Part shown: piece after piece, positions 12,335 to 24,599 of the stretch
How the letters are laid out: the number at the start of each line of letters is the position of its first letter
How positions within the stretch are numbered: position 1 is the stretch's first letter
Assembly: GCF_012273895.1 (NCBI RefSeq)
Contig: NC_052116.1
Span: forward strand, 8,494,001-8,558,000
DNA: 64,000 nt
Direction: 5' to 3'
Origin: Zerene cesonia
Taxonomy: Eukaryota; Arthropoda; Insecta; Lepidoptera; Pieridae
Made by a program: the position numbers and the translations under genes
The notes under the pieces: generated by a model
Seen by the model: the letters and a program-made list of their open reading frames with translations, nothing else
Told to the model about the DNA's origin: nothing
Database searches by the model: none

Positions 12335-15107
12335 TAGATTTGGAGGAATGTGTTTTCTATTCGTCAAAATCGTCCTTATATCTGATGAATATTATTTTAC
12401 CCCATAAAATATACATAACGATATAGCCATATTTTATTCGTGGCAATATTTAATTAAAGCCGTGTCTCAAAATTGAATTTCTCCGAGATTAACGTAAGCT
12501 TCAGTAAATACTTCGCTGTAACTGTTTTTATCAGTTTCACAAAATTATTTTATATTGAAGTTGGTAATTTATTAATTCGTCGTCTAGACATCTGAGTTAT
12601 TGACTTGTTGCCATTGTCACTGTTGTGATTTAAAATCGCTTTACTTAATACGTACTAGGCAACCGCCCTGACTTCGAGTGGTATAATTACTTTTATGATT
12701 CTTCATGAATACTTAACTTTAGAAAATATCTTGAAATCCCTGCTAAAAGGAGAAAGAAATCCCTTAGGTATTTTGAATCTAATGAAGAATAATAAATAAA
12801 TTGGTAAATAGCCGGTAGTTTTCGAATTTATTGCAACAAGACGAAGAGGCTGCGGACGACATCGCTTTTTAATATGTATCATGGAAAGCGAAATTTTGAA
12901 ATAATCAAGCTTGCTTTTCCTCTGAATTTCATTAAAAAATTGCTTTAATTTCCAAACACCAATACTATCTATAGTATCATCTTGATCTATCAAGCAATAC
13001 AAACTCTCAAAACAAAAGGTATCGCAGTATCACGGGATTTTTCACATCACGCTTTCATTAGAATGGTCCAAAAAGTCATCCTCCAAACGAGCCAGTATAA
13101 AACTAATAATGAAACCCGGTCGATTGCACGTCAGCCCGCGACCGGCTCCGGGGATTAAAGCTAAATTGCGATCGCGTCTGTATATATTTAACGACAGAGT
13201 AATGAACACAGAGACATCTGTGATCTGCGCTTAATTCATTATTAACAAGCGTCAATTTAACAAGGCAGGGATACAGGCCTTCTTCAAATGTATGATACTT
13301 CGTAATTATAAATTATATTTCAATTGGAAATGTTTAAATAGATCGTATAACGATTAAGTTGAAAAAAATGCATGGGTTTATATCAGTTAAATATACAATA
13401 GATTGTGTTATAATAAAGGAAAAATAATGCTTTAAAGGAGGCAGGCATAAATATAGATGAGTAAAAAATGGTGTCCATTTACTTCAGAAGGCACTACTAC
13501 TACAGTTCTGTAATTATTTCATAATTAAATTTCATATATATTGCATGTTCCTTGATATCATGGTAAATAAATAAATTGTTTGCAAAATTGACAACCCATT
13601 ATAAAAAGTTATTAAAGCAGAGTTCGAACAATTCAGATATTAAAACTACAGATATTTTATGTGCTAAAGAAATTATTACCATATTATTGATTAAAACATT
13701 CACTATCAAGAAGTACAAATGTATGAGGTTTTAGAAAATGCGGCCTCTACTTTAAATTACTCTATGCAAAATATATGCAAATACATTGTGGTAAGTAAAT
13801 AGGCTATTTTTACTGTCGCTGCTTATTTATAGGCGAATGCACTTGGCAATCCTCCATCAGATAGTGGCTTCTAATTCCTTTGAAATTAATATATAATACT
13901 TTGAGAATTGTACGGTTTGCAAATTTTCTATTTGCAGTAATTAGTTGTTGTATATCCCATATATCTGGATTTTTTTATAAACAGTAGTTTTATAGGGTAT
14001 ACTTAAATTCCTTTTAAATATTAGTAAACCAAAATTTACGAAATCTTATGTTGATACAAAATGTTATCATGTATATTAAAATCGTATATAAAGTATGGTA
14101 TGTTATGCTAAAATGTATTAACTTTTAACTACCCTTACATTATTTCTTCTATGTACAATTTTATTACAGAATTAAAGACTTATACTAATAAAAAAATAAT
14201 ACTATTGGGCAAGACTGAATACAGATAACTACATGATCCATAATGATGAATCTTTAAAAAAAAAGCGACGTTGAAAAGAACGGATAAATAATTACCCATA
14301 TTACATTATATTCTTCTGCTCTTATTCGTAACACGATTATTAGAAATTTTCTTCGATTTTGATAATTATTTATTTATTGCACAAACTTAGGAAGAAACAA
14401 CAACAATACGATAAACAGAAAAAGGCATTATTTGTACAAGAGGCGGCCTTATTGCTTAATAGTAATCTCTGCCAGGCAACCTGTTAGGCAAAAATTACCT
14501 ATTCATCAAAGAATTACTGTACGAACATCTAATAAAAAAAATTTTTCGACATTTTTAAATCACAACCAAAACCCCTAAACACAACCTTCCCCTATCGTCA
14601 TTTACTTAAACATCATATTAATTCCAAACAAATTTAAAATCCCCCAATTCCAAAGCCCATTATCCTCATACGAATTATTAAAATGGAATAACGTCCATAA
14701 CTTAATACCTATCGAGGACAATATCTCTTATCCGACGAGCAAATACGGCCATCCAAAAATACAATTACCCCAATCTATCACCGAGTTAAATAAATTCGGG
14801 AGTTGATATAGAGTCGTTTTAATGGTATTTAAAGAACAATGTAGTATAATTTACGTGGTGCCCTGGCAAGCTACGAGTTTCATACTGGATGCTAGCCAAC
14901 ATTTTACATAATAAAGCTTTTAATAGTTCAACTAACTGAACATATCCGAAGTTAATGTGGTTGATTGGGGGAGCCATCGATTGCTTAACGTCAGACACGC
15001 TGCACTTGCAATCAATATCATTAATTTGAAGAATTTAGACAGCTTACTTAAGAACACTACATTAAAAAATCTGAAAATTTATTGTACGTCCCAGGACATA
15101 TGTTAAA
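12335..15107. other. AT-rich DNA without a recognisable gene
   Basis: Apart from the LINE fragment at 14.4 kb, nothing identified. The stretch 13.05-13.23 kb is GC-richer (CCCGCGACCGGCTCCGGGG) and may be a regulatory element. Confidence 0.45.
14398..14500 (-). repeat. LINE 3' fragment
   Basis: GAGGCGGCCTTATTGCTTAA and TCTGCCAGGCAACC are the complement of the conserved block of the LINE tail at 23.15 kb. Confidence 0.6.
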
Positions 15108-15308
15108 CTAGCTGCGCCCCGCGGTGTCACCCACGTAAGTCTGTATCCCGTGGAAGATCGGGATATAAAGTTGCCTATAAGTTATTCCAGTTGTTCAGCT
15201 ATCTACGTACTAAATTTCAAGGCAATCGGTTCAGCAGTTTTTGAGTAAAAGAGCAACAAACACACTCACATCCTTACAAACTTTCACATTTATAATATTA
15301 GTAGGATT
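15108..15308 (+). repeat. Family A element, full length
   Basis: CTAGCTGCGCCCCGCGG to ATTAGTAGGAT, about 200 bp, with the ACACAC-rich block before the 3' end. Confidence 0.9.
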
Positions 15309-16468
15309 GAAAACATAAAGCTAAAATTAACAAAAATCCTCTCTAAACATTCCTTAGGACGTCAAACACCTAATGATACAATCGAACATTGTGTCAACAA
15401 AACACGAATGAACAATTCATATCCAATAAGATATAACCTAATCTTTAAACTTGAACTCTATTGAGAGTTTAATACAACAATACAGCGATATTCTTCAGCA
15501 ATTATTTATCACAAAGACGAACCCACGATACGAAATCAATGCGCAAATTGCTTCCAAGAAACGCATTTCAGAAACAAAACCTTTCACAGTGGCAACAATT
15601 AAATTCCTTTGTCCCAAGAAAAGTTGATTAAAAGAGCCATTTCTTTAAGTCTCCGGGCAATCCTTTCAATAAAGTACTCGCTAACCTCTGCTAGGATCAA
15701 AGTCCAAGTTAATGGCGTTATTGAGGGTAGGACTCAATCATGGCATCTCTTCGCCTTAGTGGGTAATGGACACCGCCGCTAATGCAGTTACGTTTTTACA
15801 TTTATAAAGCGATATCGTCTTGGAGACTAGCGTAAAGTAAAGGATCAGTGGCAAATCAATTTATTAAGGACAAAAATCTTTCAGACATATTCATTCAACT
15901 TTTCTTAGAACATACATAATAGGTTAATCAAACACACGAAAAACTCTCAACCCATTTAAAAAATAAACGTCGTAGTATCGTAGTAATATAATTTAACATA
16001 ATGTTAGTATGAAATAAAATAATATACTGTTATATTCATAATGGTTAAATAATTGGTATACGATGGAAAATATAACAGAATTTCCATAAATACATTTCAA
16101 ATACCATCCATTAATAGTACAAATCCGTTGTATGCATAAATACTCATTATACTGGCGTTAGACGAGACTTAACAAAGGTCAGTCACCATTTCATAGACTA
16201 ATCAGCTTTTATAATACAAGGTGATAGTCTCATTGCATCTCGTGCGATATGTTAGTACGGCATATTAAGAGACTTTTTAACAAGAAATTATAAAATGTGA
16301 TATACATTTACTGTACGTTTACAAAATATGTTTTAACAATAATGGTAATATGGAAGTGAAACTTCTTTAGAATCGTTGTGAAAAAAACAACAGATAAGAG
16401 ACATAAATACAAAAATGTGTAGAATGAAGCCGGCAAAGAATGAGACAGAAATATACATACTATTTTAT

Positions 16469-17073
16469 TTAGAAATTAAAAACTTTTCAACGGATTTTAA
16501 ACGCGATTTATTCATTATATTATTAACCCGACGTTTCGAACACTTTACAGCGAGCGTGGTCACGGGGAGACTGAGATGTTATATGTCTTGAAGGTCATAC
16601 AAAAATTTTTGTTTGTGAACTACCTCCACCTATTTCTCCGCAGTTGGTATGTGGAGTATTTTTCTGGATGTTGGCAGTATTGGCTGATAGTGTCTTCTGG
16701 TCTTTTGGTATGTCTGACATGGGGTTTTAAGTTCTTAATAACAGGATCCCAGGTGTTAGAAAGTTGTAAACCATCTTCTCTATTGAAATTTGGATGTTTT
16801 TTAATTTCAATAGCCTCACGTACAAGTCTTGGAAAAAATCTATTTTCTCTGGCGAGGATTTGTGGTTGGTCGAATCGTAGGAAGTGGTTGTTGTCCAGAG
16901 TGTGTTCACATACCGCAGACTTCTTGTGACGCCTATGCTTGATATCCGCAATGTGTTCCTTCAGTCGGCTACCAATGCTTCTTTTTGTTTGGCCAATGTA
17001 GGAGAGACCACAATAAAAGTTTTTAATTTCTAAATGTATAATACTCGCGTGAAACCAAACACAAGAAAATACT
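16469..17073 (-). mobile_element. Penelope-like retroelement, 5'-truncated, with GIY-YIG domain
   Basis: From about 17040 down to a TAG at 16622-16620 the minus strand is open with no internal stop. It reads FYCGLSYIGQTKRSIGSRL, the GIY-YIG endonuclease start, then LKEHIADIKHRRHKKSAVCEH and the typical basic C-terminal region of Penelope-like elements. The reverse transcriptase is missing. The 3' noncoding part holds TGTTCGAAACGTCGGG. The two ends carry inverted TAGAAATTAAAAACTTTT / AAAAGTTTTTAATTTCTA. ATACTATTTTAT at 16457-16468 and 17074-17085 is a 12-bp target-site duplication, so this is a complete insertion of a truncated copy. Confidence 0.85.
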
Positions 17074-17689
17074 ATACTATTTTATATTTTATATATATTC
17101 ATCTCATTCTTTTGTCGATTTACTGAAGTTTCACTTCTATTGTGTGTGTGTGTTTTAATTATGAGTACTTTGATATTTTCATGAGTTTAAATACAATCTT
17201 CAGAGATTTGTTATCAGAACGTACTTGCTCCTGATTCAGATATCTTACGAGTATGTTATATATATACTATTTGTCGATTACACAATGTTATGACCCAAGT
17301 GAAACACTGTTGAAACACAATGATCCACGGCCTTATCGGAATATTTTTTCCAAACATAAATCGCTGTCGTTGTCAAGCAAGTCAGTGCATGTTATTGAAA
17401 GTCCAATTAATGCTTCAATCGGCCAAGCCACTTGCTCCGGATTTAACACTCGACTCTGAATTAAGGAAGGTTTTCATTGAAGTGAAGAGCGGATTGGGAA
17501 ATGTTTTTCAAAGGTGGCCGCTGAAAACAGAATCACTTCAAAGGGTTTTAGCTATTTATTAATGTTATTTTATCTAAATACGGTTAGATAAGGTAACCTT
17601 TATATTTTGATTTTTACACTTCAATCAAATGGTTGTATCAAATTGTTTATTTAGTCATAATAAGTAATAGAATAAATAAATAAGTAAGC

Positions 17690-17880
17690 AACAAATGACG
17701 ATTGTTTTTTTATACATGTGGAATAACGAAATCATAAAAATCCTATGTGCTCTCGGTAACATATATCCGTACCAAATTCCATCCGATTTGGATAACATTT
17801 GATTTAGATTACGAGATGTGCTCGTGAATAAGAGACAGACAGACACAGTTACTTTCACATTTATATATGTATAGGGATTA
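17690..17880 (+). repeat. RTE-like tail
   Basis: CCGTACCAAATTCCATCCGA, AGAGACAGACAGACACAGTT, ACTTTCACATTTATATATGT, ending ATAGGGATT. Confidence 0.6.
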
Positions 17881-18259
17881 TCCATCTATTGCAAGATAGA
17901 AAATACAACACGCCCTTCTGATGAGTAGGTATAATCATATAATATTCATATAATAGATATTTCCGCTTCGCTCATTAACAACCAGAAGATAAAATTGTCA
18001 TTGATACCTCTTCAGATTCGTAGTTTTTGTTGTACGTAATTGCAATCGATATCCGGATTCATACTTTCATTATGTTTTTGTAAGACTTTGAGATATAATT
18101 TTCATCTTTATTTCAAAGGAGCTTGAACAGATTATTCCGTCAAGAGACTTTTGTTAATTTAACAAGAACAATAAAATCTTTTATGCAGGCAACAGCATTC
18201 AAATACTGTAGGAAATGAGAATTGATTTGAATAGCTGTAGAACTTCTGAGTTTTTTTTT

Positions 18260-18430
18260 AAGAATAGAAAAAAATTAGAGGTGGAATTCGAATCCGCGTC
18301 ATTTTGCCATGTCGTAGCCTATCCTCTCTCATCCGTGATCCCACCTCAGCAATCGAATTTCTGCTATTCTTTCGGTCTCATGTGACTAAGGGAAAAAATC
18401 TCATTTTAATGCTGTAAAACTAAAAATTAA
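18260..18430. repeat. Palindromic tRNA-derived element, family H, copy 2 (decayed)
   Basis: Same layout as the copy at 12.1 kb: left edge AAGAATAGAAAAAAATT, a minus-strand tRNA-like core with B-box-like GGATTCGAAT, an inverted right edge ending CTATTCTTTC, and the shared tail with AATGCTGTAAAACTAAAAATT. The arms are now imperfect and the second B box is lost. Flanks show only a weak possible direct repeat. Confidence 0.65.
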
Positions 18431-18959
18431 AAGTGGAACCTCTTTCAGTCAAACCTCGATACGTCGTGGAATAACGTGCCCTAAGGGGTCCTCTATCAAA
18501 TTCGTGTGGGGGGAGAGCACTGGTAGTATACTGACATCCAATCTGGAAAGTAGTCTCTGAAACATCGCCCCTGCCGGTAACTTCCCTTCCCTTCAAGCAT
18601 CAAAAGTAATCAGTAAGTCCCCGCAAGCAATATTAATACCTGTTCTCCCCCTTATAAATCCAATTTGTTCAATTTGAGTTCTGAACATAATTATTATTTA
18701 TCTCAAAATTTAACAACTTAAAAAAATGTTTTTTTGTCGACTAATGTCCGCCTTAGTGAAATCCGAAAGTCTATAACTCAAATTGTTTGTAGCACATAGG
18801 TACTACGCTTTGTCTTCTCTCTAAAGAATTTTTACTATTTTTGCAATATTTTTCATTGATATTCCGCTTTTGCCATAGCCTATCGTTGCTTTGTCGATAT
18901 CCTTTCTTATCCATCCAAAAAATACTCATTTATGAATTATAGATATTTTTTAATGTAAT

Positions 18960-19185
18960 CGGCAAAGGAGGTGTTGGACACCTAGCGGTTGCTAAGTTTT
19001 TAAGATAAGGGGTGGGGGAAAGGATTGGTGAAGAGAATAAAGGATATAGGGTAAAGAAAAAAGACGCGAAAGGATACGGACTTCCATCTCTTCCACACAC
19101 CTTACGCAACACAGCAGAAGAACCTGCTATTTTTGTCGAAGATTTTCTGTGGGGGGTGTCGTACATTCGCCCAAGCAAAGTTACC
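18960..19185 (-). repeat. Family C element, diverged
   Basis: Reverse copy recognisable by GGGGAAAGGATTGGTGAAGA and TTTTCTGTGGGGGGTGTCGT, the complements of the T/C-rich block and of the CACACCCCCACAGAAGA block. Confidence 0.55.
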
Positions 19186-19887
19186 TCGTTTATGCCGAAG
19201 CGTACTCTATTAGGGTATATTGTAACTCAGTACTACCGGTATATACCGGATATACTGGTAGTAGTTCTTAAATTCATCCAAACAAACAAAAAACGAACAA
19301 ACCTACCATCTTATATAATAGCATATTATAATATCGTCATAGTTTTCACTCACTTTCAGGCTAACATTTATATTGTATACCTAATTAAAGCATAAATTTG
19401 TAAAATACTCGCTTAATATCTCACTCATTCTACATCATTCTGTGTATGTGATCAACATTTGTAAACAGATGTTTACTTCACATAATATGAGAATCGTAAT
19501 TAATTTATATTAGCTAATTATCATTTTGAGCAATATTAGTCACAAAATTGGCAGTTATACCATGAAGTATAGGCAATTTAGTATATTTATTAGTGGAAGG
19601 TACGCGTCAGTAGTTATTGAATTCTGACATCACTTATATAAATAATATGTAATCATTAATTATTGTTTTATATCTATTACTAACTTTAAAACAAATAGTA
19701 CATCGAACATAACAAATGTACATGAATGCACACAAATAAATAGTCACAATTCCGTTAAAAGAGACGAATAAGACGAAAACTTTATGTATACACATAAAAT
19801 AATAATGTTATAATGAACGTTTATGAATATTTCACGTGGGTAAACGAAGAATCAAAGTTAAAGCAGTTTTTTTTATATCATTCCGGG

Positions 19888-20167
19888 CAGCTGAGCTGGT
19901 GGTCCGCCTAATGGTAAGCGATCACCACCGCCCATGAACATTTGCAGAGGCTTAAACCTCTACGAATGAGCTGCCTGATTTAAGGGGTAAAGACAAGGAA
20001 AGGATTGATGACTGTAATGGAGGAATGGACTGGGAAGGGTGAGGAAAAGGAAATGGGCATCCGGCTCCATGTTATTATTTCACACCGCTTTTCTGTGGGG
20101 TTGTGGTACTTCCCCGGTGTGAGTTGGCCCAATTCATGCCAAAGCATCCTTGACTCCCACACAAAAA
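19888..20167 (-). repeat. Family C element
   Basis: Reverse copy: GCTGGTGGTCCGCCTAATGG, AGCGATCACCACCGCCCATG, then body to TTCTGTGGGGTTGTGGTACT. No internal hairpin. Confidence 0.8.
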
Positions 20168-20726
20168 ATATAAAGTATTATAGAAATATATTTAAAATAA
20201 GTAATAGAATGTCAACCCAACTAGAATTACGTAAAACATATTTCAATAGTTCGGATCACAATCTAAAATAACTCTTAGAACTCCCTGGAGACACGAAATC
20301 CAATTATTAACCGGCGTTCGAGGTTTAATGAACAGGATTGTTTTGGAGAGATTTCCAATCCGTAACACAAATAAATATTATTACGCGATCGAATTATTTT
20401 TGTGGACATTTTTTTCTTTTCATCGCGAAACAAGGTCCAATTTCCAATGTATATGTTGTTACATCAATCCGAAAGCTTATTAACTGTTTGATTTGTTTGA
20501 CGATAGTATTTGCAATTTATACAATCATAAAACTTATTTTGAAATCAATTATAAATTTCACAAAGTGTTCTTATGAAATTTTAAATGACGTGTGTCGGCT
20601 TGTCTTATTGTATTAACATTGTTTTCATCACGTTTACAATTTTTTTTTTTTTTTGTATGACGCCATCCTTATAATTTTCGAAATTTTTCTTTCAGATAAG
20701 GTACTAGATCTTCTTTTTTTCTATTC

Positions 20727-20882
20727 TAGCTGACCCGGCAAACGCTTTTGTGCCTTACTCTTATCATTTAGGGGTATGAAAAATAGATGTTGGCCGATTC
20801 CCAGATTTACCCGATACGCACACAAAATTTCGTGAGATTGGGTACAGCCGTTTTAGAGGAGTATGATAACTAACATTGTGAC
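20727..20882 (+). repeat. RTE-like LINE tail
   Basis: TCTAGCTGACCCGGCAAACG start, AAAATTTCGTGAGATTGGGT, ACAGCCGTTTTAGAGGAGTA; a common lepidopteran LINE 3' end. Confidence 0.65.
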
Positions 20883-22185
20883 ACGAGAATGTTATATATA
20901 TATAGTAACCACGATCAGTCCACCTTCAACGCAAAATGGTTCAAAATTTAAGAATTTCGGGCAACCCTCGCAGTGTAAAAAGCACCTACATCAAAGCTCC
21001 AGCAAATCGTGCGATGTTCGCGAACCGCAAAAACAACGTTCGTCCCACATTTGTTTCCTGTCAAGTTATTATTACACGCATCCGAAAATAAAGGAGGCTC
21101 AATTAGCAACCGAAAGTTGAAAGTCCCGATTCGAATACACGCCGTGTTTAGGGTTGCCAAATGAGCGAACAATTTGTGTACAAATGTTACAAAATCAAAC
21201 ATATTGATTAAACTCGATTTAAAATGACGTATTGTCTAAATTCGTTAAGGAACGATTAGAAATTAGTTTTATTTTTTTACCGGGCAGGCATTTAGTTTCA
21301 GATCGGGATAGCTCCTTGTTGTATAGTAACGGAATAAGAGATCATTATATTTTATTTTGTTAATAGTCGCATACAATAACCATATGAAGCTCGAATGTAA
21401 ATTCTTACAAATTGGACTTGCAAATAAAAGTTTATCTATTGAAAAGTTTAGTTTTAGTTTAAAAGTTTATTTAAGTTAATAAGTTTATTTATATATATAA
21501 ATAATAAGTACTAAGTTCACCTTTGGGCAATAGGTCAAATATATAGAAGGAGACAGCAATTACAATGTTTATTGTCCTATAGTTTAAATAAAAAATTAGT
21601 TAAAATCATCAATAAAAACTAAATATGTACTAATTCCGTCTGAAACACGTGTATAAAACAAGTGACAACTGACACCCCTAGCTAACCTACCACCGAAGCT
21701 GCAGCCCTCAAAATTATACCGATCAAGAAGTATTAAAGTGATTAATGACTGAATCAAATTTTCGGTTTGTTTATTCGAGCGCTCGAGACTTTTCGGATAC
21801 GGTATTAACGCAGTAAAGATACTTTCAATTTCAATGAATTTGAATCAGCGACAGATTTACTAATTATGTAGGAAAATAGAAGCGAAAATAACTGAAGACG
21901 CCTCTTAAAATTAATTTGTAAAACTGATGGTTTCTTATTGACGATTTGCGTACAATACTTTGTATCTAGAATAACAATAATTGCTTTTAAAAACTAGTCT
22001 ATCAGTTATATTCATATTTTACAAGATAACGTTGTTCAAGACATTTATTTAATCGTCCCACATGCTCTTTCACAGAGCATACGTAAGTAAATTATTTAAT
22101 TGTCACCGATCCTTGATATGTATACTGCATACAAAATTTGAATTAATTCAGTCCGTTGAATGCTCCACACACTCTTTCATTTCAT
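20883..22185. other. AT-rich DNA without a recognisable gene
   Basis: No exon, RNA gene or intact repeat seen; short frames on both strands overlap each other and show no protein-like composition. Confidence 0.45.
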
Positions 22186-22394
22186 ACTAATATATAATAT
22201 AATTGTGAAAGTTTGTTTGTTTGGTTGTTGACTGCCAATCACGCTGAAACTACTTAACGGATTTTGATGAAATTTGATACACAGACAGGGTATGAGCTGA
22301 CTTGGGTGATAGGATATTTTTTATCCCGATTGAATGCACCCTTGGAATAAAACAGGAATCTTGATATCCGGGCGGAGCCAATCGAGCGTCTAGT
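22186..22394 (-). repeat. Family B (RTE-like tail)
   Basis: Reverse copy: GTGAAAGTTTGTTTGTTTGG, CAATCACGCTGAAACTACTT, AACAGGAATCTTGATATCCG, ending at CTAGT. Confidence 0.8.
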
Positions 22395-22469
22395 ATACAA
22401 TATTTTTGACCCACACTGGAAGCTTAATACTGAAACAGGCAGCTTTATCATAATTTGAGGTATTTAACC

Positions 22470-22525
22470 CGGCCGTGCGTAAAACCTCGCTTTGTGTTAA
22501 CGCACCCAGATACGGCACGGCCCAA
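22470..22525. other. Nested inverted repeat (hairpin)
   Basis: GGCCGTGC pairs with GCACGGCC and, inside it, GTGCGT with ACGCAC, across about 50 bases of GC-rich sequence in AT-rich DNA. Origin unknown. Confidence 0.5.
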
Positions 22526-23009
22526 TGCATTGATTAAGACCAGCACTAGACAATGCCTAGGTAATTAACTGGAATTAGCAGCTGTGATACGTGATGCAAG
22601 GGTATTATTATTAACTCCGTGATTAATATTCGGTTACACTATGTAACCGGCGATGAAAGAAGAATTTATAATGATAACATTATTATAAACCTATTTATTA
22701 TCCGGATGTTTGCCTTGTTTACATGTGAGCTGCATAAACGATAAATTCCCCAATTAATCTTTAAAACGAAGGGAATGTCAGACGAGCGCATAGTTTACAT
22801 TCTTTTAAAATTTTACTAAAAAACCATTTTATGTCTCTTTCATCATTTGTTACCTAATTTTGCTGTCTTTTATCTATACTTAATATTAATCTTGATGTGT
22901 TGAATCTGTAGTCTATGTATATAGTTATATGTTATGTGTCTTATATGTATTTTATTGTGTTATTTCATTTTTGTTCATGTATTTAAACTTATTATAAATC
23001 TGTTTATAT

Positions 23010-23080
23010 ATACTTATATGTTAATTATGTACGTATGTGTGTATGTCTGTATGTATATAATATGTATGTATTTAAATACC
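23010..23080. repeat. TATG/TGTA-rich microsatellite
   Basis: Imperfect repeats of TGTA/TATG, 140 bases upstream of the LINE tail. Confidence 0.6.
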
Positions 23081-23147
23081 ATCACCAACATTTTCTAAAT
23101 TGCCTTATATTTGCTCACCATCTATTTTATATATTCCTTTTTTTTCC

Positions 23148-23286
23148 GTTTACCGGGTTGCCTGGTAGAGATCGCTACATAGCGATAAGGCCGCCTTTTG
23201 CTTATTTAATGTTGTTCAGCTTTTCTTTCTTTTGTTTTTTATAGACAATAAAGAATTTCATTTCATTTTCATTTCATTTCATTTCA
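23148..23286 (+). repeat. LINE 3' end with (CATTT)n tail
   Basis: GGTTGCCTGGTAGAGATCGC, AGCGATAAGGCCGCC, then AATAAAGAATTTCATTT and repeated CATTT units. It is the 3' UTR type of a non-LTR retrotransposon widespread in Lepidoptera; no coding part remains. Confidence 0.7.
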
Positions 23287-23615
23287 AGGGCTTCAGTGTA
23301 ACCTTTAGTATAATATTCACTCTTCAATATAGAATTATACACATTTCTGCTTCAAGGAGCCAATTTTTCGCGATTTCAATGATGAGTTAGTGGCACTGCA
23401 CTTGACCACTGATGCGTAAATCCTAAAATAATTAAGTAAGATTTCCGTAAAAAATTATTTGAAAGTACAAAAGATAGTGCGACTTATAGTCTAATCTTGT
23501 CATCTTTACCTAATGGGATCGTGAGGAAGAATAAAAAAGAAATCACAGTACGTACTAATTGCATAAATAAAAAAAAAATGTTACATAAAATGCATCCACC
23601 ATTACATCAATTCTT

Positions 23616-23915
23616 TTATAACGTAAATGAATTAATCCAAAAGTGAGAAAACCCCTCCCAACTTGCAAGCGATATAATCGTATAACCATCGCAAAGACAT
23701 TCTCCCGCACAAAATGCACCATGTAGACCGGAAGGGGTATTTTGCCAGCTACAATCGAATATTGATTGAGCGCTACCGACGCACCCGTGTAACATCTGAT
23801 CCAACTCGACCGACGCTTTCAATTTCACGCGGTATTTACTCTTACTGAACACAACTAGTTGTGCTCCGTTTGTCGTGCAGTTTAGTATAGTGAGCACTAA
23901 TAAAGCTGTACGCAT
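23616..23915 (-). CDS. Hypothetical small secreted Cys-rich protein (possible exon or remnant)
   Basis: A 99-codon ORF from a true ATG at 23915. Residues 1-18 look like a signal peptide (MRTALLVLTILN core). The remainder has Cys at 45, 55, 69, 73 and 75 with the pattern C-x9-C-x-W-x11-C-x3-C-x-C, and the DNA here is less AT-rich than its surroundings. The last ~15 residues (SHFWINSFTL) look like non-coding read-through, so a real exon may end earlier, though no strong donor is visible. I do not recognise the family. A minus-strand family C fragment lies just upstream at 23955-24085. Confidence 0.3.
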   Translation of the reverse strand: MRTALLVLTILNCTTNGAQLVVFSKSKYRVKLKASVELDQMLHGCVGSAQSIFDCSWQNTPSGLHGAFCAGECLCDGYTIISLASWEGFSHFWINSFTL

Positions 23916-23954
23916 TATTTAAAAACTGTAGTTGAATCGTGAGCGTAGAACCGA

Positions 23955-24085
23955 AAGTATGAGTATCGCCGGTATTTCGCCTGATGGTGAGCGATCGGTA
24001 CCGCCCATGAACATTTGTACAAATGTGTTGCCAGCTTTGAAATGGTATTTGGAAAAAGATACGGGCTCCCAGTCCCCAACTCATC
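23955..24085 (-). repeat. Family C element, 3' part
   Basis: Reverse fragment: TTCGCCTGATGGTGAGCGAT, ACCGCCCATGAACATTTGTA. A piece of the family C head (TGTGCTCGACTCCCAC, about 24179) lies 100 bases to the right. Confidence 0.6.
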
Positions 24086-24599
24086 GCATACTACACAGTA
24101 GTATTCGAATGCTACTAATTAATTGACGCCGATATTGTATGATAGTATGTTACCATTATGGTACAATCCGTGACGAAGTGTGCTCGACTCCCACGCTCAT
24201 ACTTACGTTACGTAGATACTTATTAAAAAATATACATATTTTGATGGTATGATGTACTTGCTCGTAAGAACGAATCAGTGAATAAATGGTATTATAATTG
24301 TGGCTACGTTACAAGAATACAAACATCAAAAAGCTTGTAAATGTTCAAAACAATTCATTCATATTTAAAATTCCTTGAAAGACTTGCCTAAATGGAAAGA
24401 ATATGATCGTATTCATAATATATACCGTACTAAGAGCCACTTCAGCTTCATTATAAAAGAGAAATAAATTTTCTCTGGTTGTTGGAGACGACGCATAAAA
24501 CTCACGCTTTATTATTTAAGGTAAAATGTATATGTCTGAACACCTCAATGTACGGCTATTTGTGAAACAAGCATGCAAAACTATCATGAATTTTGCCAA

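Noticed and set aside
16576..16929. 117-codon plus-strand frame
   Set aside because: Antisense shadow of the Penelope-like GIY-YIG frame on the minus strand.
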